From positions 474,207 to 538,206 of the forward strand of contig JANSXC010000002.1 of the NCBI GenBank assembly GCA_024743115.1: 64,000 nt of DNA. Direction: 5' to 3'. The notes under the pieces are model-generated. The model made no database searches. It was not told where the DNA came from and saw only the letters and a list, made by a program, of their open reading frames with translations. Position 1 is the first letter of the stretch. Every line of letters starts with the position of its first letter. Of the stretch, positions 52,169 through 61,563 are shown one piece after another. Source of the DNA: a bacterium (GTDB lineage: Bacteria; Planctomycetota; UBA1135; UBA2386). The position numbers and the translations under genes are program-made.

Positions 52169-53176
52169 TCAGAAGCGCACGCCCATCGTGATCATGGCGC
52201 GCCAGTCCTCGGACGTGCTCGACAGGCCGATCGCCGTGCCGATGCTGACGTCGAGCTTCTCACGCACCGGGAACACGATGCCCGGCGTCAGGTAGCCCTC
52301 GCTCGCGTCCGGGACGCCGTCGACGCCCTGGTAGAGCCAGTCCAACTCGGTCACGAGATCGACGCGGCCGACGGGCACGCGCACGCCGGAGCCGATCGTG
52401 ATCGCGGGTTCGGTCTTGTCGCCGAGGCGTAGCCCGGAACTCGCGTAGAGGTGCGCGCCGCTGTTGCCGATCGGCATCTGCATGAGCACCTGCGGCTGGA
52501 AGCTGATGCGCTTGCTCTGACCCGAGACGTTGACCGATTCGGGCAGGGCGAACGCTTCGAACGAGCGATCGTCCGACAGCACGACGTCGAGGCGTCCCGA
52601 CAGGATCACGCCGGAGTCGGTGCTCAGGAACCGATGCTGCACGCCGAAGTCGAGCAGCGTGCCCGGGTCCTGAGCGGAACTGATCGTCTCGAACTGCTGC
52701 CCGGTGCCGATGAGGACGTCGATCGTCGTGTCGTCGAACAGACCGTAGGCGAAGTTCGCGTATGCGGCGCTGTCGTCCGGGTTGAGCTCGAAGCGGAAGG
52801 ACGAGTAACGGTCGCCTTCGCCGAGCGTGTCCGCCTGGCGGATGCGCAGCGGGCGCGAGGCCGGCAGAGGGCGGCCGCGTCCTGGCACGACCGAGTAGGG
52901 CTCGGGGGGCTGCTCGACGACTTCGTCGACCCCGCTCTCGTTCGTGCTCGGCGGCGTGACGTCGGGTTGCTGGCCGGGCTGGGGGTCTTGTGCCGCGCCG
53001 GGGCTGATGGGCGCTTCGGGGTCCTGGCCGAACTCGGCCGTCGGCGGCGGAGGCGGATTGCCGCCGGGATTCTGGGTTTCGAAGCGGAACGCGGGGGCGT
53101 CGGCGGCGGGGTGCACGAGCGTCGAGCAGGCGCTCAAGGCGAGCGCCGTCGCGGTGATGAGCAGGGGGGCTCTCAC
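52169..53176 (-). CDS. Outer-membrane beta-barrel lipoprotein
   Basis: A 335-residue lipoprotein with the lipobox LALSAC near residue 17. A Pro/Gln-rich linker covers about 25-95 (NPGGNPPPPPTAEF and GAAQDPQPGQQPD). The rest is a run of amphipathic strands, such as SSFRFELNPDDSAAYANFAYG, VILSGRLDVVLS and the final MITMGVRF ending in Phe, as outer-membrane barrels do. Its ATG overlaps the stop of the lipoprotein gene upstream as ATGA. A hairpin follows its stop. No specific family is recognised; a transthyretin or transporter-like barrel is possible. Confidence 0.65.
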   Translation of the reverse strand: MRAPLLITATALALSACSTLVHPAADAPAFRFETQNPGGNPPPPPTAEFGQDPEAPISPGAAQDPQPGQQPDVTPPSTNESGVDEVVEQPPEPYSVVPGRGRPLPASRPLRIRQADTLGEGDRYSSFRFELNPDDSAAYANFAYGLFDDTTIDVLIGTGQQFETISSAQDPGTLLDFGVQHRFLSTDSGVILSGRLDVVLSDDRSFEAFALPESVNVSGQSKRISFQPQVLMQMPIGNSGAHLYASSGLRLGDKTEPAITIGSGVRVPVGRVDLVTELDWLYQGVDGVPDASEGYLTPGIVFPVREKLDVSIGTAIGLSSTSEDWRAMITMGVRF

Positions 53177-53973
53177 TTGGTCACCTCCTCGAGCATCATT
53201 TCCTCCGGGACGCCGCCACTCAGCGGACCGAACCCGAGGAAGAAGTCTTCGCGGAATCGCCAGGCGGAGCTGCCGCGGCCGAGTGAGGTGTAGCCCACTT
53301 CGCCGGTCTTGCCCGGGCTGACGAGGAACGCGTCGATGGTGGTGCGCGCCTGCAGCTCCTTCTCACTGTAGACCAGCGCGCTGAAGTCGCTCTGGTCGAT
53401 ACCGAGTTCGCTGACGACGATGCTGAGCACTGCGCGCGGTTCGCCGTCGCGCGGGGTGACGACGCGCAGCTTCTGGCGCCCGATGTGGTCGACGAGGCGG
53501 CCCATCAGGTAGCGGATGTCGTCCGCCGACTCGAACGCGAACGAAGAGTGCGAGCCGGGTCCGGTCCGGGCGGCCGCGACACCGGCGGTCGTCAGCGGAT
53601 GCATCGATGCCGGAATCGACGGGGTGGCGTTGCTGCGACCCTGCAGGGCCGAGCCGATCACGGGCGTCATGCCGATCAGTCCGCCGAGGAAAGCACCACC
53701 GCCACTCTGGACGCCGCCGCCCGAGTGTGAGACCGAGAAGATCTGCACCGCGACCGAGTCGTCCTTCGCCGACGTCGCGTCGAGGTTCTTTGCGATCTTG
53801 CTGAAGTCGATCTGAGCGAGAGCGCTGTCGATCGAGCGCGTAACGATGGCCTGTTCGTGCGCAAACCGCTTGCCGCCGCCGTGCGTCGGGTAGCCGCGGG
53901 TCACACAGGCCGGGAGCATGGACAGCGCCAACAGGGCGCCGAGTGATGCGATCCGGAACCGGGATCTGTTCAT
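53173..53973 (-). CDS. Hypothetical lipoprotein
   Basis: A 266-residue lipoprotein. The signal MNRSRFRIASLGALLALSML ends in LPAC, a good lipobox at Cys23. A Gly-rich membrane-like stretch (GGGAFLGGLIGMTPVIGSAL) lies near 90-110. The C-terminal part is mixed alpha/beta (AVLSIVVSELGIDQSDFSALVYSEKE). I do not recognise the family. It overlaps the next gene as ATGA and starts 20 bases after the kinase gene, so the three are probably one transcript. Confidence 0.65.
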   Translation of the reverse strand: MNRSRFRIASLGALLALSMLPACVTRGYPTHGGGKRFAHEQAIVTRSIDSALAQIDFSKIAKNLDATSAKDDSVAVQIFSVSHSGGGVQSGGGAFLGGLIGMTPVIGSALQGRSNATPSIPASMHPLTTAGVAAARTGPGSHSSFAFESADDIRYLMGRLVDHIGRQKLRVVTPRDGEPRAVLSIVVSELGIDQSDFSALVYSEKELQARTTIDAFLVSPGKTGEVGYTSLGRGSSAWRFREDFFLGFGPLSGGVPEEMMLEEVTK

Positions 53974-53993
53974 GGAGAGAGTGCTTCGATAGG

Positions 53994-56861
53994 TCAGGGG
54001 TTTGGAATGATCGCGAGGCGGAAACCGCCGTTCGCACTAGGGGAGTGGGAGCGCTTGCCAACGGGACTCGTTGGCTCGAAGCGCAGTGTGTCGAGTGGCG
54101 GGATCGCGAGTGCCGTGCGTTCTTCGTCGAACGCGCCGCCGAGGAAGGCGACATGGGTGGGCGCGCCGGCTGGCGGTGTCTGGGCGTGGCTTTCGACCAC
54201 GAGTTCGGCGACGTTGCCACCGATGTGTCGCAGGTGCAGGTCGCCCTGGGATCGGCGCCATACGCTCTCCAGACTGGCGCGCGGGCGCTGCTCCCGGCCG
54301 TCGTTGCCGCGGAAGTCGCCGCCGTCGGGTCGGTAGTTGGCCTCGTGACGCGCCGATTGGAACGGCATCGCTCCTGTTGCGGTCGGTGGATTGCCGAACG
54401 TCGCGTTGGCGATCTCGCACCAGAGTGCGTAGTCGGGGAGCACGACCTGGTGGCCGTCGATACCGCGGGACAGCCAGCGCGCGTAGGCGGCCGCTTCGCT
54501 GGCGTGGACGTAGCAGACGGGGAGGTCCGGGTCGTGGACGGTGCCGGCCGGGCTGCGCAGGCGCTTTCGCCAGAACGCCAGGCGCCATTCGAGGTCTTCG
54601 TCGACGCTGGCGAGCCACTGCTCGAAGGGCTTGTCGGTCGCCAGCATATCCTTGTAGTCAGCGGTCCAGACGAACGCGTCGAACTGGGCCCTCGAAACCT
54701 CGGTCACGCCGGCGAGCAGCCCGACGCGAACCGTGACGAAACGCAGCGGTGCGATCGCGTTCTGGGTGGCGGTCGGCGACAGCGGGTGGCGGTAGTGCAC
54801 GCCGAGGTCCTCGAATGTTTTCGTGAGATCGAGGCCGGCGATGACGGGCGGGATGCTCGGGATCTCGAGCCGTACGCGATGTGTGCGGTCCCCGAGGCGG
54901 ATCTCGAACTCGTGGGATCCCGGCGCGGGAGTCAGCTGGAAGCGCGCGCGTTCCGGCGTGCGATCCTGCGGCGGAAATCTGTGCTCTCCCATCGTGAGCT
55001 CGAGCTCGGTCGCGCTGGGGAACACGCCGCGCACAACGATCGAGACCGGTCGGGTCGAGCCGAAATCGAGTCCGGGAAGCGCGCAGGCCAGCACTTCGTC
55101 ACCGACGGTGAGCGGCGCCTGGTCGGCGACCACGATCTGCTCGAGGCTGGGCGCACTGGGGGGCGGCTCGGTTCGTTTCGTGTCAGCGGCGCCGGCGTTG
55201 GTGTCCGGCTGCTGCCGGCGCTCTGGGTCGCCGTCGGGGTCGCTACCGGCGCCCTTGCCATCGCCAACGGTCTTCGGAGTGCCGGTCGGTTTGGGGTCGC
55301 CGTTCACGTAGTCGTGCTTGCCCTGGGGCGGGTTCGCCGAGCTATTGCCGTTCCCCGGCGTCGAGTCGTTCGGGGGGATGAAGCGCCAGACGGCCACCGC
55401 GACGAGGGCAACCAGGAGCCCGACCCAGCCCCATCTTCGGACGGGCGCCCCGGCCGCGGCGTCGTCGTCGACCGGTGCCGGAGCCGCAGCGGGGGCGGGG
55501 TCAACGACTTCGCCGAGGTCGCGCGAGGCGCCGATGCGCTCGCGCATGCGGTCGAGCTCTGCTTCGGACAGCGCCAGCGGCGGTTCGGCGAACGCGAGCG
55601 TTTCCGGTGCGATGCCGGGTTCGATTCGGAGTTCGTCGAGCACCGTCGCCAGTTCTCGTGCCAGGGCGCTGCCGTCGGCGGGTCGGTCCGCAGGTGCGCG
55701 CGCGAGTCCGCGCCGTAGCAGGCGGACGACGGGTGATGGCGCGACCTCCGAGAGTTCGGTCGCGATCGTTTGCGAGTGGTCGTCGTCGTCGACTGCCGGC
55801 GGCGTCGCGCCCGTGAGCAGATAGAACGCGGTCGCGGTCGCACCGTACACGTCCGCTGGTGTCTCCGCGTCGTGCAGCCGTTCGCGCTGTTCGGGTGCGA
55901 CGAAGAAGGGCGTGCCGATCGGCTGATCCGAACGCATCAGCGCCGGGTCGGTGCGATGGCGCGCGAGGCCGAAGTCCGTGAGCTTTGCCGTGCCGGTGTG
56001 CTCGAGGAGCACATTGTTGGGGTTGACGTCACGATGCGACACGGTGCGTTCGTGCGCGGCCGCGAGTGCGGATGCGAGGTCGCGCAGGATCGCGAGCACT
56101 TCGGGCAACGGCCGGGGGCCGAGCCGCTTGACCCGCTGCGCGAGGTTCTCGCCGCGGATCCATTCCATGACGAGGTAGTGCAGCCGGTGGCGGCGACTGC
56201 AGTCGATGACCTCGACGATGTTGGGATGTCGCAGCGTCGTGGCACCGATGCGCGCCTCGCGGCGCAACTGGTCGAGGGCTTCGGTGCCCGCCATGAACCC
56301 GGGTGCGAGGAGCTTGATCGCGACGTCGCGATCGGTGAGGAGGTGCCGGCCGCGGAAGACCTGTCCGAAGCCGCCGCGACCGACAAAGCGCAGGATCACG
56401 TAGGTGTCGAGCACCGGGTGGTCGTCGATGCGCGGCAGGTGTTGGCGCAGATCCTCCTCGGGAGCGGGCTCCGCCGGCGCGGGGCCGTCGTGGGCGAGCT
56501 CCGGCTGAGCCAGCAGTCCCGGACTCTGCTCGTCGCGCAGGTCGCCCGTGCTCGCGGCGTTGTCGACATCGAGTAGCTCCCGCACCTCGGCCGCGAGTGC
56601 GTCGTCTCCGGCCGTTTCGCGCCGGAGGTACTCATTGCGTTCCGGTGCGGGCAGAGCCGACGCAGCGTCGAACAGCTCCTGCACCCGCCGAAGTCGGGCG
56701 AAGGGATCCGGGTTGCGGTCGGGCGCTGGCGGTTCGGCGGCCACGGCGGCGAGCGAGTTGGCGGGTTCCTTCGGAGTGGGCTGGCCGGTGGCCCGAGTCG
56801 GAGTGGCTCGTTTCGGGTCGGCCCGGCCAGGGGCCATGTCAGGGGCAGGGTGAGGCAACAT
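53994..56861 (-). CDS. Ser/Thr protein kinase fused to a degenerate sulfatase-modifying-factor domain
   Basis: A 955-residue membrane kinase. After a disordered start and a helical segment (about 55-100), the kinase domain spans about 150-420. Features are the Gly loop GRGGFGQVF (161-169), Lys183 (VAIK), the HRD motif at 276-278 and DFG at 296-298. The catalytic loop reads HRDVNPNN, so the usual Lys is Asn280. One membrane segment at about 474-494 (WVGLLVALVAVAVWRFI) is followed by a Pro/Gly linker. The outer part (about 700-955) resembles an FGE/SUMF domain: VTEVSRAQFDAFV, PVCYVHASEAAAYARWLS, GGNVAELVV, GGAFDEER and GFRLA. The Asn280 change may lower activity. The SUMF-like part may be a ligand-binding sensor. 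Confidence 0.86.
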   Translation of the reverse strand: MLPHPAPDMAPGRADPKRATPTRATGQPTPKEPANSLAAVAAEPPAPDRNPDPFARLRRVQELFDAASALPAPERNEYLRRETAGDDALAAEVRELLDVDNAASTGDLRDEQSPGLLAQPELAHDGPAPAEPAPEEDLRQHLPRIDDHPVLDTYVILRFVGRGGFGQVFRGRHLLTDRDVAIKLLAPGFMAGTEALDQLRREARIGATTLRHPNIVEVIDCSRRHRLHYLVMEWIRGENLAQRVKRLGPRPLPEVLAILRDLASALAAAHERTVSHRDVNPNNVLLEHTGTAKLTDFGLARHRTDPALMRSDQPIGTPFFVAPEQRERLHDAETPADVYGATATAFYLLTGATPPAVDDDDHSQTIATELSEVAPSPVVRLLRRGLARAPADRPADGSALARELATVLDELRIEPGIAPETLAFAEPPLALSEAELDRMRERIGASRDLGEVVDPAPAAAPAPVDDDAAAGAPVRRWGWVGLLVALVAVAVWRFIPPNDSTPGNGNSSANPPQGKHDYVNGDPKPTGTPKTVGDGKGAGSDPDGDPERRQQPDTNAGAADTKRTEPPPSAPSLEQIVVADQAPLTVGDEVLACALPGLDFGSTRPVSIVVRGVFPSATELELTMGEHRFPPQDRTPERARFQLTPAPGSHEFEIRLGDRTHRVRLEIPSIPPVIAGLDLTKTFEDLGVHYRHPLSPTATQNAIAPLRFVTVRVGLLAGVTEVSRAQFDAFVWTADYKDMLATDKPFEQWLASVDEDLEWRLAFWRKRLRSPAGTVHDPDLPVCYVHASEAAAYARWLSRGIDGHQVVLPDYALWCEIANATFGNPPTATGAMPFQSARHEANYRPDGGDFRGNDGREQRPRASLESVWRRSQGDLHLRHIGGNVAELVVESHAQTPPAGAPTHVAFLGGAFDEERTALAIPPLDTLRFEPTSPVGKRSHSPSANGGFRLAIIPNP

Positions 56862-56938
56862 CGGGAGGGGCGGCTGGGTTCCTCGTCCCAGCGATCGCGG
56901 CCTCCCAGAACCGCAAGATTATCGAACCACGAGATTAA

Positions 56939-56953
56939 TCGCGGTCGCCGCGA
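56939..56953 (-). terminator. 6-bp hairpin after the barrel gene
   Basis: TCGCGG (56939-56944) and CCGCGA (56948-56953) form a stem with a 3-base loop, directly after the stop of the minus-strand gene at 56955. On the minus strand TTAAT follows. It may separate the 59527-56955 transcript from the kinase gene. Confidence 0.4.
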
Positions 56954-56954
56954 C

Positions 56955-58328
56955 TCAGAAGCTGTTTCCGAACGCGATCGAGAAGTTGCTGCCCTCGTCG
57001 CCGTAGCCGATGTCGAGCCGGAACGACGCCTCGCGCGAGAACGCCAGGCGGGCGCCGAGGCCGTAGCTGTGGTGCCAGCGCGCAGCGTCGAGATCCTCGA
57101 TACCAGGGGCGACCGTGCCGATCTCGCCGAAGAGCACCAGGTTGATGCGTTCGATCCGGATGGTGTCCGTGAACGTGATGCCGCGCGGGACGACGCCGAA
57201 GCGCCATTCGACGGCGGCGTGAGCCGCGGCCCGATCCGTGAACCGGTTGGGCAGGAACGCGCGCAGCGAGTCGGAGCCGCCGAGCGACGGCAGGTGGTAG
57301 AACGGCAGGTCGCCGATCGTGTCCTGGGCGAACGCGCCGAAGGCCAGTACGTCGGTCGGTGGGTTCTCTTCGTTGCCCTCGGCGCCGGTGTGAAACAGTG
57401 CCGGGACCGTGAAGTACTGTCGTAGATCCGCGGCCACGACTGCGCCGATCTCGCCGCCCGTGTGAGCGGCCGCATTGATGCCGACGCCGACCCGATGGCC
57501 CTGGTAGGGCTGGTGCAGGCTGTCACGGGTGTCGTGCGCGAGCGTGCCGCCGAACCAGAGCAGATCGTCGCCGTCGCCGTCGGCCACGAGCCCGGGGTAG
57601 ACCTGCTCGGTGCTCGGCACCGAGGACACCCGGCCGCGGGACAGGCCATGGTGCTCGCCACTCAGCCCGAGGCTGTAGAACCAGGCGCCGCCCGGTTCGC
57701 CCAGCGTATCTCGCAGGCCGACGCCGATCGTCGTGACCTCCTCGGTGAAGCTCGTCTCGTTGGCTTCGGGCGTGCGACTACCGAAGCCGAAAAAGCGCCG
57801 CGTCAGCGTCTTGCGGTAGCCGGCGCGCGCGGTGACCCGACCACGTTCTTCGCGGATGATGCCGCCGTTGTCGAGCTCGCGGTGATGCAGCCAGCGCTGC
57901 CAGAAGATGCTGTAGGTCTGCTGGCCCTCCTCGGAGTGCGTGACGACGATGTTGGCGAACTCGCGGTAGTTCTGGTTGCGGAAGTCGGTGTCGGTGAACG
58001 CGACGCCGCCGCCGAACCCGATGTCTTCTTCGCGGAAGAGGATCGGTGAGAAGAAGCTGCTGACGAGGAAGCGCTCGAAGATGTTGCCTGGCTTGATCCG
58101 GCCGGGCGGGGTGTAGCGCCAGCGTTCGGGATGCGCGAGGTCGGCCGGGAACTCCGGCTTGGGAATGCGGCCGTCGGGATCGAGGCCGCGCAGCGGATTG
58201 TAGGGCTGCTGGGGACTCTGGGGACCCTGGCTGCCGGGCTGCGAGGTCGGCGCCTGGGCGAGCAGGTTCGCGGCGGGGCTCGCCAACAGGATGCAGCCGA
58301 GCAGGGCGCTCGAGGGAAGTGGCTTCAT
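56955..58328 (-). CDS. BamA/Omp85-like surface-antigen barrel protein
   Basis: A 457-residue outer-membrane protein with signal peptide MKPLPSSALLGCILLASPAA and on to about residue 25. A Pro/Gln-rich linker follows at about 27-50. From about 85 it has barrel strands of the bacterial surface antigen type, for example DIGFGGGVAFTDTDFR, ARAGYRKTLTRRFFGFGS and LRAFLPNRFTDRAAAHAAVEWRF. The strand region ends in YGDEGSNFSIAFGNSF, with terminal Phe. No POTRA domain is visible, so it may be a stand-alone barrel like a translocation partner or a lipid transporter. The ATG overlaps the stop of the lipoprotein gene upstream as ATGA. Confidence 0.8.
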   Translation of the reverse strand: MKPLPSSALLGCILLASPAANLLAQAPTSQPGSQGPQSPQQPYNPLRGLDPDGRIPKPEFPADLAHPERWRYTPPGRIKPGNIFERFLVSSFFSPILFREEDIGFGGGVAFTDTDFRNQNYREFANIVVTHSEEGQQTYSIFWQRWLHHRELDNGGIIREERGRVTARAGYRKTLTRRFFGFGSRTPEANETSFTEEVTTIGVGLRDTLGEPGGAWFYSLGLSGEHHGLSRGRVSSVPSTEQVYPGLVADGDGDDLLWFGGTLAHDTRDSLHQPYQGHRVGVGINAAAHTGGEIGAVVAADLRQYFTVPALFHTGAEGNEENPPTDVLAFGAFAQDTIGDLPFYHLPSLGGSDSLRAFLPNRFTDRAAAHAAVEWRFGVVPRGITFTDTIRIERINLVLFGEIGTVAPGIEDLDAARWHHSYGLGARLAFSREASFRLDIGYGDEGSNFSIAFGNSF

Positions 58329-59527
58329 TTGGTCTCCTGCCAGTGCCTTCCGAGTTCGGCGGCGCGGTCACCGATACCGTAGTACTCGGCGATCAGCATG
58401 GCTTCCTGTCGCGGTTTGCCCAGGTGCCAGAGGGCGTGGCTGGCGACGAGGGCGGCGCCGAACTCCTGCTTGCCCGCGACGAAGACATAGCCGTCGTCGC
58501 CGCAGCGCTGGCGCAGTTCCTCGAGGCGGTCGACATCGGTGCGGGTCGGCAACCCACCCTTGTCCGGGACGTGCAGATACTCGCGGCCGTTCGCCGCGCA
58601 AAGGCGCGGCAACTGCTCGCTGATGTACGGGAACGTGTCGACGTAGCCACGCCAGGGGCCGTTCTCGATGACGGTCGTGCCGCGGAGCTCGCCAACGACG
58701 AACCACGGGGCGCTGGCGGCGGTGCGGGCGCCCGGGAGCACGAGCTCGTGCCAGCCCGCGGGCAGGCGGCCGGGTGGCGTGTTCCCCGGGCGCGATGCGT
58801 CGGCCGTTTCGAGCTCGATCCCGCGCGCTCGTGCCCAGGTCTTGGCCAGCGTCTCGGTGGCCTGCTTCGCCATCTCCTCCCACATCTTGTCGGCGGGGTC
58901 GCCGACGACGAGCTTCATCGCGGCGTAGCTGAAGCTCGAGATTCCCTGAGCCTCCAAAGCGGCGTCGATCATTACGTCGGCGGCGGCCCGGGTGCCCGAT
59001 TCGGTCGGCAGGAGGACGACGCAGTCTGCCGCCGAGACGAGAGCCGTCGGCAGCGCGAGCCGCGCATCGTCGCCGACGATGGGCGTCGAGAGCATGTGCA
59101 GCGCAACGGCCGGGTCGATTTCGACCTGCTTGCCCTTCGGTCCGACCTGCATCTGGTTGCCGATCTGGAAGTCTCCCTGGATGCCGAGCAACTGCCGCTG
59201 CCAGCCCTGCACGGCGGCGCTCCACGCTTCGGGTTCCGGGATCGGCAGCGGGTCCTCGTATGACAACGCGAGGATGAGGGGGCGACCCAGATCGGCGTTT
59301 GACGACACCTCGGCCTGGCGTTGCGACAGTCGACGTCGCACGTTCGCGATGAGGTCGTAGGAGTCGGCCGCTGCGGAGCCGTCGCGTGCGAGCACGTAGG
59401 CCTGGTCGCTCACGAACAGCCGGTAGTCACGCCAGCGTTCGGGCAATTCGGAGGGCGGCTGTTGCCACTCGACGGTCGAGCAGGCGGCGAAGCCGGAAAG
59501 TAGCAGCAGGGTCGGCGCTCGCAGCAT
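58325..59527 (-). CDS. Hypothetical lipoprotein encoded with the barrel protein
   Basis: A 400-residue lipoprotein with signal MLRAPTLLLLSGFAAC; Cys16 is the likely lipid site. The mature part is mixed alpha/beta with ALVSAADCVVLLPTESG and a C-terminal helical region ending RAAELGRHWQETK. It contains FVSDQAYVLARDGS near its start. I do not recognise a family. The 4-base overlap with the barrel gene suggests the two proteins act together in the outer membrane. Its start is 42 bases from the divergent GH172 gene. Confidence 0.62.
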   Translation of the reverse strand: MLRAPTLLLLSGFAACSTVEWQQPPSELPERWRDYRLFVSDQAYVLARDGSAAADSYDLIANVRRRLSQRQAEVSSNADLGRPLILALSYEDPLPIPEPEAWSAAVQGWQRQLLGIQGDFQIGNQMQVGPKGKQVEIDPAVALHMLSTPIVGDDARLALPTALVSAADCVVLLPTESGTRAAADVMIDAALEAQGISSFSYAAMKLVVGDPADKMWEEMAKQATETLAKTWARARGIELETADASRPGNTPPGRLPAGWHELVLPGARTAASAPWFVVGELRGTTVIENGPWRGYVDTFPYISEQLPRLCAANGREYLHVPDKGGLPTRTDVDRLEELRQRCGDDGYVFVAGKQEFGAALVASHALWHLGKPRQEAMLIAEYYGIGDRAAELGRHWQETK

Positions 59528-59557
59528 GATCGGGTCGTGATGCTACCGATGGTTGGC

Positions 59558-59563
59558 TAGGAT
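59558..59563 (+). promoter_or_regulatory. -10 box candidate of the GH172 gene
   Basis: TAGGAT ends 6 bases before ATG 59570, so a transcript would begin near the start codon. It lies in the 42-base gap between divergent genes. No -35 box is evident. Confidence 0.35.
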
Positions 59564-59569
59564 GCGATC

Positions 59570-61555
59570 ATGCGTCCGTATCCCGCTGCTGCCTTCGCCT
59601 GGGTGACTCTGGCCTGCCTGCTCGGAACATCGCATGCGCAGGAGGTGCCGCTCCGGTTTGGTGAACTGTTGGGAAGGATGGCCGAGCACGATTGGCTATG
59701 GCGAGCGCCAGCAGTCGGCGAGCGTTGCATTCAGTTCAGCAGTTTCGACCGCCGCAGCGCCGCGGGCCCCGACGACGCCGACGCGTGGTATGCCAACGAC
59801 GATCGCGGAAACTACCTGCGCGTCGAGGAGCGGGAGGGCCGTGAAGAGCACGTGATGGTGGACGTCGAGGGTGCGGGGCTGCTGACGCGCATCTGGTCGG
59901 CGAACCCTTCCGGTGAGCTGTTCTTCTATCTGGACGGGGAATTGACCTGGACCGTGGACTTCGGCGAACTCTGCAGCGGTCGCTTGCCGGGTGTGCCGGA
60001 GCCGCTTGCCGGCGTGCGGGCGCGGGGTGCGAACTGCTATCTGCCGATGCCATTCGCTCGCTCCCTGAAGGTCACCGCGAGTGCCGGGGATTGCTACTAT
60101 CAGTGCAACGTCACAACGCTGCCGGCGGCTTCAGCGGTCGAGTCGTTCGACCCGAAAATGCTGTCGGCCCACGCGGACGAGCTGGCGAAGTTCGGCGAGC
60201 GACTGGCGTATGCGGGGCCACGGTTTCGCAGTGATGTCGACCGCGGCGTTCACCGGCGGCTGGTGCGGCGGGGACGGCTGGTGCGTGAGTTCGGGGTCTG
60301 GTTCCACGACGTGCCCGAGGACGCGGATCTCGGCGAGCTGTTGCGCCAGGTGCTGCTCGTCGTGCGCTGCGGCGACGAAGAAACCGTGCGCGTGCCGCTG
60401 CCCGACTTCTTCTGCGCCGGAGCCGATTGGCGACCGTGGCGCAGCCGCTACTTACAGGTCAGCCGCACTGAGGCTGGTTGCGCGTGGCCGATGCCGATGC
60501 CGGACGGCGGCTCGATCGGGCTCGAGATCGAGGGCGATCTCCAGGGCATGACGGTCGGCCTGCGGCGATTGACCCAGGTGCCGCTACGCGAGCGAGATCC
60601 GCTGCTGTTCCGGGCTTCGTACCACCAGCGGACGAAGTTTTCGTCGCGCCCTTTTGGTGATCACCTGGTGCTCGATGCCAAGGGCACGGGCCGCTTCGTC
60701 GGGTGTTCGTTGCTCGTGAAGAACCCAACGCGGGGCTGGTGGGGTGAAGGCGACGAGAAGTTCTACGTCGATGGCGAGGCCTTCCCGTCGACGTTCGGCA
60801 CGGGTACCGAGGACTACTTCGGATACGCGTGGTGCTCGCCGGAGCTGTTCAGTTCGCCGTTCCACGCCCAGGTGCAGTGTGACGGCCCCGGCAACTACGG
60901 CTTCACCGCGTTGCATCGCACGCACGTGCTCGACAGCGTACCGTTCCAGCGGTCGATGCGTTTTGACCTCGAGGTCTGGCACTGGGTCGAGGGGCTCGCG
61001 CTCGACTACGCGAGCGTCGCGTACTGGTACGGGGCGCCTGGTGCGCGTTCCGGCCTGCCCGCAGTGCCGCCGGCGGTCGAACGGCGGCTCGAGCGGCTGC
61101 CGCCGCCACCGGTGTTCGTCGCCGATGGGGTCGTCGAGGGCGAGTCACTGCGGGTCGTGGCGTGCACTGGTGGCGAACACGAGGTGCAGGACATGTCGCA
61201 CTACGAGCAGCAGTTCTCGCAGGACGGCCAGCGGTGGTGGAAGCACGGTGAGCGTGGCGACACGCTCGTGCTCGCGGTGCCGGTGCCCGAGGCCGGCCGC
61301 TATCGGGTGCTCGGCGCGTTCTGCCGGGCCAACGACTACGGCATCGTGCAGTTGACGCTCGCGGACCAGAAGCTGGGCGGCGAGTTCGATGCCTACCACG
61401 GGCGGGTCGCCAGCACCGGCAAGAAGGAGCTCGGCGTCGTGGAGTTGGCGGCCGGCGAGGCGATGTTGCGGGTCACGATCCTGGGCAAGCACGACAAGGC
61501 GCACCCGGCACACATGTTCGGCCTCGACTACCTCGAGCTGCAGAAGCTCCTCTGA
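59570..61555 (+). CDS. DUF2961/GH172-family glycoside hydrolase
   Basis: A 661-residue exported glycosidase with signal peptide ending near residue 23 (GTSHAQ). DUF2961 features include SSFDRRS and WYANDDRGNYLRVEE, then VDVEGAGLLTRIWSANPSG. The most conserved stretch is FGTGTEDYFGYAWC at about 409-422, with Glu414 as the likely catalytic residue. GH172 enzymes act on fructans or arabinans; D-fructofuranosidase and D-arabinofuranosidase activities are known. The C-terminal part (about 530-661) looks like an extra beta-sandwich (DTLVLAVPVPEAGRYRVLGA). The zinc-ribbon gene follows 8 bases later. Confidence 0.88.
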   Translation: MRPYPAAAFAWVTLACLLGTSHAQEVPLRFGELLGRMAEHDWLWRAPAVGERCIQFSSFDRRSAAGPDDADAWYANDDRGNYLRVEEREGREEHVMVDVEGAGLLTRIWSANPSGELFFYLDGELTWTVDFGELCSGRLPGVPEPLAGVRARGANCYLPMPFARSLKVTASAGDCYYQCNVTTLPAASAVESFDPKMLSAHADELAKFGERLAYAGPRFRSDVDRGVHRRLVRRGRLVREFGVWFHDVPEDADLGELLRQVLLVVRCGDEETVRVPLPDFFCAGADWRPWRSRYLQVSRTEAGCAWPMPMPDGGSIGLEIEGDLQGMTVGLRRLTQVPLRERDPLLFRASYHQRTKFSSRPFGDHLVLDAKGTGRFVGCSLLVKNPTRGWWGEGDEKFYVDGEAFPSTFGTGTEDYFGYAWCSPELFSSPFHAQVQCDGPGNYGFTALHRTHVLDSVPFQRSMRFDLEVWHWVEGLALDYASVAYWYGAPGARSGLPAVPPAVERRLERLPPPPVFVADGVVEGESLRVVACTGGEHEVQDMSHYEQQFSQDGQRWWKHGERGDTLVLAVPVPEAGRYRVLGAFCRANDYGIVQLTLADQKLGGEFDAYHGRVASTGKKELGVVELAAGEAMLRVTILGKHDKAHPAHMFGLDYLELQKLL

Positions 61556-61563
61556 GGTTGACC

